Source of the DNA: Reyranella sp.
GTDB lineage: Bacteria; Pseudomonadota; Alphaproteobacteria; Reyranellales; Reyranellaceae
Direction of reading: 5' to 3'
Assembly: GCA_021732965.1 (NCBI GenBank)
Contig: JAKFVZ010000115.1
Span: 1 to 6,548 of the forward strand
Length of the DNA stretch: 6,548 bases
Shown here: piece by piece, positions 1 to 5,814 of the stretch
How positions within the stretch are numbered: the first letter of the stretch is position 1
Layout of the letters: the number at the start of each line of letters is the position of its first letter
The notes under the pieces: model-generated
The model's input: the letters and a program-made list of their open reading frames with translations, nothing else
Told to the model about the DNA's origin: nothing
The model's database searches: none
Made by a program: the position numbers and the translations under genes

Positions 1-2
1 TG

Positions 3-1184
3 TACATCGCCGCCGCGGTCGCGCCGGCATCGTTCAACGACGTCACGATCGGCAACAATACCTCGTAGTTCGTCATGGGCGGCGACGTGTACGAGGCCAT
101 GCCCCCTGGCGGCTCCGGCTCGCCCGAATACATCACCCCGACGGGCGCCGGCTACTCGGCGGGCCCCGGCTACGATCTCGCATCCGGCCTCGGCTCGCCC
201 AATGGGCTGCTGCTGGCGCGCGCGCTCACCGCCATCGCCCAGGCGCAGCTGAACTATTCCGACTCGCCCGACATCGCGGACTGGCATAACGGCGCGTGGG
301 AGAGCGGCGTACTGCAGGCCCTGCTGGTGCAGACCACCTTCCCCAGCGCCACCGGCGCGGTTTCCGTCAGTGCCGGCGGAGACAGTCTCGACTTCACCAG
401 CCAGGCCAGCGACTCCTATGCCTGGACGTCGCGCTTTGCGGGCCAGGTCTTGCAGGAGCCGTTCGACGACGCTCTGGTGACGCTCTTCGACCGGCAGTCC
501 CAGGGCACGCTCGGCCAGTTGACGGTCGACGCCGGCGATGCGCTTTCGGTGGCGATCAATGGCAGCCTCGCGTCCGAAGCGGCGGGGCTGCTCACAAGCG
601 ACTTTGGATTCATCGATTTCCAGACCGCCGACGGCAGCTCAGTCCGTCTGGCGCGCCCGGTTGCGGTCGCCGAGACGGTCGTTGCCCCCCTCGGAGATCC
701 GTCGCCAACCGGCACGACGATCGTGCGCCTGCGGCAAGCCGACACCGACAGCCTGGCCGTCCGTTTCTACAAGGTCGACGACTATGTCGGCACCGTGGGG
801 GGCGTGGCGCCAGGAGACGCCGGCTATGCGGCTGCCGCCGCGGGCAGCGCATATACCGTCTCCCCGCTCGGCGGCGGACCCGCCCAGACGTGGCTGAGCG
901 GACCCGGCTATGGAGGCTACCAGGAAGCGACCATCGACGTGCAGCAAGGCGACATCATCGCCATGGAACTGCAGAACCTCACGACGGGCGATACCTACTG
1001 GGCGTTCTCCCAGGCCAACGAAACGGTCGCCGGGCAGCAGGTGGGCCATATCTGGAACTACGGGCTGAACATCTGGGGCTGGGAAGCCGGACAGGGTGGA
1101 GGCGATTCCGACTTCAACGACCTCGTGGTGCAGTTCGACTTCACCAGCGCGTATGGGAACGGCCTCCTGCTCGGCGTGGCTTGA
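3..1184 (+). pseudogene. S53 (sedolisin) peptidase C-terminal part with DUF4114 tail, interrupted by an in-frame TAG
   Basis: This is the 3' part of a secreted serine-carboxyl (S53) peptidase; the catalytic residues lie outside the window. Codons from position 3 read YIAAAVAPASFNDVTIGNN, then TAG at 66-68, and the same frame stays open for 369 codons from ATG 75. The segment after the stop contains GYSAGPGYDLASGLGSPNG. In this family Asp-Val of FNDV and Gly, Gly, Asp of GPGYD form the C-terminal calcium site, and the stop falls between them. About 270 residues of beta-rich, Gly/Ala-rich sequence follow. The protein ends in a DUF4114 signature, WGWEAGQGGGDSDFNDLVVQ (about residues 332-351 counted from ATG 75), typical of exported calcium-dependent proteins often carried by type I secretion. 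No ribosome binding site precedes ATG 75, so restart there is unlikely. The gene may be a recent pseudogene, read through, or a sequencing error; family assignment is firm, status is not. Confidence 0.7.
66..68 (+). other. In-frame amber codon within the S53 domain
   Basis: TAG at 66-68 lies in the reading frame that encodes recognisable S53 sequence on both sides (FNDVTIGNNTS before, FVMGGDVYEAM after). There is no frameshift and no second stop before 1182-1184. One substitution from a sense codon (for example TCG Ser, CAG Gln or TGG Trp) would explain it. Confidence 0.85.
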
Positions 1185-1223
1185 GCCGGCGAGAACCGGG
1201 GCGCTTGTCCGACGGACATCCGC

Positions 1224-3197
1224 CTATGGGATCGGCCGGACCATCCGGCGCCAGAAGCCGCTGGCAATGCCGCCGACATCGATACGCAATGTGCCGTGTT
1301 TGCCGGCCTTCGTATGCAATTTGGCGACGATGCGTTGACGCTGATCGTCGCTTGGCTGGAGCGCGATGGCGGCTCCGCGAGAACGGATATGGGCGACTTT
1401 CGCCGCGACGACACCGACGCCGTCGATCTCGATCCCCAGAGTCATCCCTTCCTTGACCTTCGGTCCACCGCGTATCCAGGCCTCGAGCGGCGTCAGCCGG
1501 ACGAGCCAGGCGGAAGCCTCGCCGTCCGCAAGCCGAAGCCTGGCCCGCTCGGGGGCGATCGTCGGGACTGTGCCGGCTCGGGGAATCTCAATGCAGACAG
1601 CCATGGCAACCAGGAGGACTGCAAGATTGTAGATCGTCCAGAAGAGCACGACCCACTTGCCGTCTCCTGCATCGCGCTCGAACTCGATATCGGTGGCGCT
1701 TGTGAAGAAGACACCGACCAGCGTCAGAACGAATATGATCGCGAGCGGCCTCAGCAGCCCCCATTGAACGATCGTCTTCGTCCGGTCGCCGCCCTTGTCA
1801 GTAACCTTGAAAGGTTGTCCGTGGGGCCGGACCAAGCCTGTCCAGACGGCCCGAACCATCTGATCCGCGCCGATTATCTGACTTACATCCTGAAGGACCG
1901 GCAACATCACTCCGCCCGAGATCCAGCGCATGGCCGCCATGGAGAAAATGTAGAAAGGACCAAAGTAGACCAGAATGCCGGAAAGAGGCGCGTTCACGGC
2001 GGTAACGCCCGTGTACCAGTAGAGAAGCGGGATCAGCAGGCATGCCAGGCGGAAGACGTAAGTCGTCGACCAGAAGAGAAACGCGTCGGTCAAGCTGAGA
2101 CGATCGATCGGTCGCAGCCTGTTCCGGGTGAATGGCCCCGAAGGCCCCCGCACGATCTGGATCAGGCCAAGGCACCAGCGCGTGCGCTGCACGACGTACT
2201 CCACGACGCCTTCGGGTGCGAGCCCCTCCGTGAGCGGCTCGTTGAGATACACCGTTCTCCAGCCGGCCTCCTGCAGGCGCAGGGTTATCAGAAAGTCCTC
2301 GGTGACGCTGTCAGTCGGAAATCCGCCTATGGCCTCGATGCCCTTCCATCGCATCATCGAAGACGTGCCACAGCAGAATGCGATCCCCCAGGCATCGCGA
2401 CAGGCCTGAAGGTGGTCGAAGAAAAAGCGTTGCTCGTCGGGATATGACTTGTCTATGCCGAGGTTGTGCTGGATCGGATCCGGATTGAAGAAATGCTGCG
2501 GTGTCTGGACCAATCCCACGGTCGGATCGTGAAAAAGAGCAAGCGCCCGCGGGACAAAGTCCACGTGGGGAACGAAGTCGGCGTCGAGAATGGAGATGAA
2601 GTCCGGCGGATCGGGCAGCGCTCTAAGCGTCGCCAGGCAGGCGTTTATATTGCCGGCTTTGGCGTGGTTGTTGTCCGGCCGCGTATGATAGTGAACGCCC
2701 AGCCGCTCGCACATCTCGCGCAGCCAGGGCCGGCGCTTGTCGTCGAGCACGCGGACCCGCAGCGCTGGATAGTTCGACGCCATTGCACCGACAATCGTGC
2801 GCTCCAGGATCGACGCTTCCTCGTTGTAGGTTGCAATCAGGATGTCGACGCGCGGTGGCGCGGCCTTTCCCCACCAGGACAAGTGGGCATCGGCCTCGCG
2901 GCGACGGTCCAATGTCCGAGACATGATGACCGCGGATATGGTGCTCGAGACCAGCGTCATCGCTTCGAGCGCGAAGAACAGCCACGCGACCCACGCGTCG
3001 ATCGAAAAATCGAATTCCGGGATGGTTTCGTCGAAACGCCAGACGATGTAGCGCCATCCCAGCAGAATCACCGTAGCGAAGACGAGCATGCGTACCGGCT
3101 GGGTATGCGGCCGGAACATCGGTAGCACCGCCATCGCGACCCCGAGCGCCAGCAGCGCGGGGCCGAGGCTGACAACGATATCATCAAGGGCGAACAC
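1224..3197 (-). CDS. BcsA-like family 2 beta-glycan synthase (BgsA/cellulose synthase class)
   Basis: A 657-residue inner-membrane processive glycosyltransferase that probably polymerises glucose from UDP-glucose and extrudes the chain. Three N-terminal membrane segments (about 11-27, 37-53, 69-91) precede the GT2 domain. That domain has DILIATYNEE (118-127), first Asp pair 152-153, HAKAGNIN (178-185), DAD (205-207), FFNPDP (236-241), TED (299-301) and QRTRW (337-341). About four more segments follow (374-396, 405-427, 480-499, 514-535), with the BcsA gating-loop motif FKVTDKG at 463-469. A cytosolic tail (541-657) shows RARLR (551-555), which fits PilZ RxxxR, but no clear D/NxSxxG. The GTG start is set by an in-frame TGA at 3209-3207 and a GAGG 7 nt upstream. 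The gene lies 15 bp after the fusion-protein gene. This pairing and length fit S. meliloti BgsA; curdlan synthase (CrdS-like) or cellulose synthase are alternatives. The polymer cannot be read from the sequence. Confidence 0.92.
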   Translation of the reverse strand: MFALDDIVVSLGPALLALGVAMAVLPMFRPHTQPVRMLVFATVILLGWRYIVWRFDETIPEFDFSIDAWVAWLFFALEAMTLVSSTISAVIMSRTLDRRREADAHLSWWGKAAPPRVDILIATYNEEASILERTIVGAMASNYPALRVRVLDDKRRPWLREMCERLGVHYHTRPDNNHAKAGNINACLATLRALPDPPDFISILDADFVPHVDFVPRALALFHDPTVGLVQTPQHFFNPDPIQHNLGIDKSYPDEQRFFFDHLQACRDAWGIAFCCGTSSMMRWKGIEAIGGFPTDSVTEDFLITLRLQEAGWRTVYLNEPLTEGLAPEGVVEYVVQRTRWCLGLIQIVRGPSGPFTRNRLRPIDRLSLTDAFLFWSTTYVFRLACLLIPLLYWYTGVTAVNAPLSGILVYFGPFYIFSMAAMRWISGGVMLPVLQDVSQIIGADQMVRAVWTGLVRPHGQPFKVTDKGGDRTKTIVQWGLLRPLAIIFVLTLVGVFFTSATDIEFERDAGDGKWVVLFWTIYNLAVLLVAMAVCIEIPRAGTVPTIAPERARLRLADGEASAWLVRLTPLEAWIRGGPKVKEGMTLGIEIDGVGVVAAKVAHIRSRGAAIALQPSDDQRQRIVAKLHTKAGKHGTLRIDVGGIASGFWRRMVRPIP

Positions 3198-3204
3198 GGC
3201 GGCG

Positions 3205-3208
3205 CCTC
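3205..3208 (-). promoter_or_regulatory. Shine-Dalgarno element of the GT2 synthase (GTG start)
   Basis: On the minus strand GAGG lies 7 nt before GTG 3197, inside the 15-bp gap after the fusion-protein stop. An in-frame TGA at 3209-3207 overlaps it, so GTG is the first possible start. A nearby ATG at 3210-3208 is in another frame. Confidence 0.5.
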
Positions 3209-3212
3209 ATCG

Positions 3213-4427
3213 TCACCCAAGTCCGATTTCGGCCAGCAGCCTCCGCCAGAAGTCGAGCGGCCGGGACGAGAAGACCACCCTGCCCGTCCGGCCGACGGCG
3301 CAGTTCGTCTTCGGATCGGAGGCCAGGGCTGGCGAGGATATCGCCACATCGAAGCGCTTGAGATGCTCCTGGCTCGGGCCAATCGCCAGGCTGCGATAGA
3401 TCGTCTGCGCTCCGGAGCCGGCCAGACGCGCGATCACGCCATCGTAGACCTGCGTGTCGCCCAACAGCCTGAACTGCACGGCATCGCCGACCTGCAGGCG
3501 GTTATACAGCGACTCCCGCACACTCGCCGTGACGATCGTGGTGGTGCAATCGACGATCCGCATCACGTCCTGCGCTCGCCGGACATACTCGCCGCCACCG
3601 GACATCAGCTCCCAGAGGATACCCGTGGTTGGCGACAGAATGCGCGCCTCGCGGAAGCGGCCCGCACGCACGCGTTCCTCCGCCACTTGCTCCGTCAGGA
3701 CCTTCACGCGCTCGGTCCGCTCCCGGATCTCGGTCTCGAGTTCACTCAGCTTCTGTTCGGTCTCGCGCAGTCGCTGCTGCGAATAGGGCGTATCGTTATA
3801 GGAATCGCCGAGGAACGTTCCGTTGCGGGCCGCAGCCAGCTCGATCTTGAGGTACTCGATGCGATGCCGCGCGGCCTCGACATCCTGTCCCGACACTTCG
3901 AAGGCGGCCCGCGTACGGGACTGTTCGGCGCCACTCACGGTCCCCGTGCGACCCAGTTCAGAGGCGCGGCGGAAAGAGGCCTCCGAGTCGCGCAGGCGCG
4001 CCTGAACTGCATCGAGGGTGGCGTTGGCTTCGCCAAGGCGCGTTTCGAGCTGGCTGACGCGGCCCTTTGCGTAGTCGGCAGCCTGCTTTGCAAAGGCCTC
4101 GCGCAGGGGCTGAAGCTGCTGCACCAGCGCCTGCAGGCGTTCGAGATCGATGCCGACGCGGCGAAGTTCCCGTTGAAGATCGACAAGACGAAGATCATCC
4201 GGGCGCGGGTCGCTCAAGGTGGCAAGGGGTTGATTCGGCGTCACGCGAGTGCCCAGTGCCTTGACCTGGAGATTCACTTCCCCGTCGATCGGCGCCCGGA
4301 GTATCAATACCTGGGCGTTTACGACCGCATTCGAGCTGACGCCGGCCATCTGCTCGCCGACAATCACGAACAGCGCAACGACGATGATGACTGCGCCGAT
4401 TACGAACCGCAGGACTCGCCGGTTCAT
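3213..4427 (-). CDS. HlyD-like membrane fusion protein partnered with the GT2 synthase (BgsB-like)
   Basis: A 404-residue periplasmic adaptor anchored by one N-terminal membrane segment (about 7-24) after a short basic MNRR start. Residues 38-75 form the first barrel-sandwich (lipoyl-like) half, with ILRAPIDGEV and a later GTRVTPNQPLATL. Two long charged, Gln-rich alpha-helical stretches (about 80-155 and 165-258) look like a coiled-coil hairpin. The second barrel half is at 260-293 (ILSPTTGILWELMSGGGEYV), followed by a beta-barrel segment with VGDAVQFRLLG. In HlyD-family proteins this architecture bridges an inner-membrane exporter to the outer envelope; next to a glycan synthase it probably guides the nascent polymer. 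A non-helical insert, FLGDSYNDTPYSQQR (205-219), breaks the helices. The ATG overlaps the receptor stop as ATGA (4427-4424), indicating translational coupling. No BcsB-type carbohydrate-binding or ferredoxin-like features are visible. Confidence 0.88.
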   Translation of the reverse strand: MNRRVLRFVIGAVIIVVALFVIVGEQMAGVSSNAVVNAQVLILRAPIDGEVNLQVKALGTRVTPNQPLATLSDPRPDDLRLVDLQRELRRVGIDLERLQALVQQLQPLREAFAKQAADYAKGRVSQLETRLGEANATLDAVQARLRDSEASFRRASELGRTGTVSGAEQSRTRAAFEVSGQDVEAARHRIEYLKIELAAARNGTFLGDSYNDTPYSQQRLRETEQKLSELETEIRERTERVKVLTEQVAEERVRAGRFREARILSPTTGILWELMSGGGEYVRRAQDVMRIVDCTTTIVTASVRESLYNRLQVGDAVQFRLLGDTQVYDGVIARLAGSGAQTIYRSLAIGPSQEHLKRFDVAISSPALASDPKTNCAVGRTGRVVFSSRPLDFWRRLLAEIGLG

Positions 4428-5527
4428 CGCTTGCCTGCCGTACCTGAAGTCCTCGTATCGAGGCGGGCAAGCGCATCCGAAAGAATGGCCACTTCCCGAT
4501 AGGACCGTTCATGTGGAACAGGCGCTTCGGTGGTTCCCTGGCTCAGCTGGTCCGCGGCAGTTGCCAGACGCGACAGTGGCCGTGCCACCCACCAGGCGAA
4601 GCCTACGCTGACGGCAATTATGAGAACGCCGGAGAGTGCAATGATTGGCAGCATGCGGGAGGCAGCGGCGTAGGTGTCGACGAGTGCTACTTCCGTTGGC
4701 TGGCGCGCCACAAGACTCCAGCCGAAGCTCGGAATGTCGCCGCTTCCGACCTCCGGCAGGACGCTCGTGAGATAGGTCCGGCCATCGGGCCAGGTTTCCA
4801 CGCCGGAACGTCCGATCCCCTGGCCTGCGGCAAGGGCGAAGGACACCGGCAACTTCTTTCCCTCAAGCGGCGGCGGACCGACCAGAACCGTTCCTTCTGC
4901 CGAGAGCAGAAGCAACTCGATTGACCCCCCCGCTCGCGGCACGCGGAACATCTCGCGGACTGCCTCCCAGCGCACGTGCGCGCCGAGCACTCCGATCGGT
5001 ACTCCGTCGGCGCGCTTTACCGGGAGGGCAAAGTCGATCAGGCGAAGAGGCTCCTTCGCATTGGGAGCCACGAACTTTTGCAACAGAAGGGCGTCGTGAA
5101 CGTCACCCGCGAAGGCTCCGGTCAGACCGGCCTTGAACCACGGGCGCTCGGATACGGAGACACCGTCGAGCACGCCCCCCGAGGCGACGAGAACGGTACC
5201 TGCCGGATTCGCCAGCCCAAGCCACGCATACTGCTGGTCCGTCGCGACAACGGTGTCGAGCCTCAAGCGCATCGTTTCGCGCGAATCGCCCTGTGCCGCG
5301 AATTCGGCCAGCCGCTTCACTTCGTTCCACTGGTCGAGCAGACCGCGCGACAGCTGTGCTGACACCGCCTCCGCGGTGGTCTGCAATGTCGCGGTAGCCT
5401 GTCTTTGGGTGATAGAGCGCGACAGGTTCGCCAGCATCGGCAGAACGATCACCGAAGGCAGAAGCGCGATCACCATCATGCACAAGACGATCAGACCGCG
5501 AAGCCCGAGGAACGGATAAGACGACAA
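4424..5527 (-). CDS. Membrane receptor: double-Cache sensor plus HAMP, no output domain
   Basis: A 367-residue inner-membrane sensor. Membrane segment 1 spans about 10-33. A periplasmic dCache-type ligand domain occupies about 38-285, marked by SVSERPWFKAGLTGAFAGDV (124-142), LRLIDFALPV (161-170) and GVPIGVLGAHVRW (175-187). Membrane segment 2 is about 293-315. A HAMP linker begins at ARPLSRLATAADQLSQG (315-331) and runs to about 360. The protein stops seven residues later, so there is no kinase, GGDEF/EAL, PP2C or methyl-accepting domain. The stop overlaps the fusion-protein start, so truncation by a missed downstream domain is excluded. The TTG start is forced: an in-frame TGA (5533-5531) lies two codons upstream, and a GGGG core sits 6 nt before it. 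Cache domains usually bind small organic ligands; the ligand here is unknown. It may act by direct contact with the fusion protein or synthase, or on a diguanylate cyclase in trans (inference). Confidence 0.88.
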   Translation of the reverse strand: MSSYPFLGLRGLIVLCMMVIALLPSVIVLPMLANLSRSITQRQATATLQTTAEAVSAQLSRGLLDQWNEVKRLAEFAAQGDSRETMRLRLDTVVATDQQYAWLGLANPAGTVLVASGGVLDGVSVSERPWFKAGLTGAFAGDVHDALLLQKFVAPNAKEPLRLIDFALPVKRADGVPIGVLGAHVRWEAVREMFRVPRAGGSIELLLLSAEGTVLVGPPPLEGKKLPVSFALAAGQGIGRSGVETWPDGRTYLTSVLPEVGSGDIPSFGWSLVARQPTEVALVDTYAAASRMLPIIALSGVLIIAVSVGFAWWVARPLSRLATAADQLSQGTTEAPVPHERSYREVAILSDALARLDTRTSGTAGKR

Positions 5528-5530
5528 CGT

Positions 5531-5537
5531 TCACCCC
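5531..5537 (-). promoter_or_regulatory. Shine-Dalgarno element setting the TTG start of the receptor
   Basis: On the minus strand GGGGTGA precedes TTG at 5527; its GGTGA part matches the anti-Shine-Dalgarno complement. Its last three bases are an in-frame TGA, so translation cannot start further upstream. This leaves TTG as the only start that retains the complete first membrane segment. Confidence 0.5.
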
Positions 5538-5608
5538 ATCCGCTGTTGCGCAGGACACCGTACACCACGTTGCGCTGGGAACGAGGCGGGATAAGTCGAC
5601 CCCTAATT

Positions 5609-5625
5609 TGCAGATGAAATGCCAG
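5609..5625 (-). promoter_or_regulatory. Sigma-54-like -24/-12 promoter candidate for the receptor-fusion protein-synthase operon
   Basis: The minus strand reads CTGGCATTTCATCTGCA. It contains the invariant GG and GC of sigma-54 promoters with the required 10-bp spacing, a full TGGCA at -24 and TGCA at -12 (consensus TTGCW, one T replaced by C). Transcription would start near 5598, giving a leader of about 70 nt to the TTG start. It points in the right direction in the only large intergenic region. No enhancer-binding regulator is in the window, and short motif matches occur by chance. Confidence 0.35.
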
Positions 5626-5650
5626 TATCGAAGCAGTGCCGGCAAAGCGG

Positions 5651-5665
5651 CGTGGGTCACCCACG
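5651..5665. promoter_or_regulatory. Perfect 15-bp dyad in the divergent intergenic region, possible operator
   Basis: CGTGGGT-C-ACCCACG is a perfect inverted repeat with 7-bp arms around one base. It lies about 26 bp upstream (operon direction) of the sigma-54-like element and 150 bp before the TAXI gene start. Such compact dyads commonly bind dimeric repressors or activators. It has no U tract and does not look like a terminator. Regulator and target gene are unknown. Confidence 0.35.
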
Positions 5666-5702
5666 ACTTCTTCCGGACCTTTGCAGAGGCGATGGGTATA
5701 TT

Positions 5703-5716
5703 CCCCTTTGAAGGGG
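5703..5716. repeat. Inverted repeat CCCCTT-TG-AAGGGG upstream of the TAXI gene
   Basis: Six-base perfect arms flank TG. The repeat is nested inside a wider inverted repeat, ATTCCC (5700-5705) and GGGAAT (5724-5729). It directly follows a TATATT (5697-5702) that could be a -10 box for the rightward gene, although no good -35 lies at proper spacing. It may be an operator or an RNA hairpin in the leader. Confidence 0.3.
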
Positions 5717-5802
5717 TCATCCCGGGAATGTTGGTTGAATAGCGACTACCGACCCGGCAACATGCCTGCAATCGGACGTCACAAAAACAAGACGCCGTAT
5801 CC

Positions 5803-5810
5803 AGGGAGGA
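5803..5810 (+). promoter_or_regulatory. Strong Shine-Dalgarno of the TAXI gene
   Basis: AGGGAGGA lies 4 nt before ATG 5815. It is close to the ideal sequence and identifies this ATG as the start. Confidence 0.75.
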
Positions 5811-5814
5811 CTTC

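Larger units (their letters stand above)
5528..5814. other. Divergent intergenic region between the receptor operon and the TAXI gene
   Basis: This 287-bp stretch separates two divergently transcribed genes, so it must carry both promoters. Its composition is visibly less GC-rich than the coding parts. Contents: the receptor ribosome binding site, a sigma-54-like motif (5609-5625, minus), dyads at 5651-5665 and 5703-5716, a TATATT at 5697-5702, a possible 42-codon plus-strand ORF (5614-5742), and the TAXI ribosome binding site. I found no tRNA, riboswitch or terminator with a U tract. Confidence 0.7.

Noticed and set aside
1185..1249. Terminator between the convergent peptidase and synthase genes: hairpins TGTCC-GAC-GGACA (1206-1218) and GCCGGA-CCA-TCCGGC (1235-1249)
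   Set aside because: Stems are short, the second lies inside the synthase coding end, and neither strand has a following U tract, so intrinsic termination is not supported.
1296..2447. Plus-strand open frame of 383 codons antisense to the synthase
   Set aside because: Lies opposite the GT2 catalytic and gating-loop sequence; shadow of that gene.
1224..4427. Canonical bcsAB cellulose operon
   Set aside because: The partner gene is a HlyD-like fusion protein with a lipoyl-type barrel and coiled coil, not BcsB, and the synthase tail lacks a clear PilZ D/NxSxxG motif.
3363..4502. Plus-strand open frame of 379 codons antisense to the fusion protein
   Set aside because: GC-rich antisense shadow of a clear HlyD-like gene; no recognisable family and a composition typical of reverse-strand translation.
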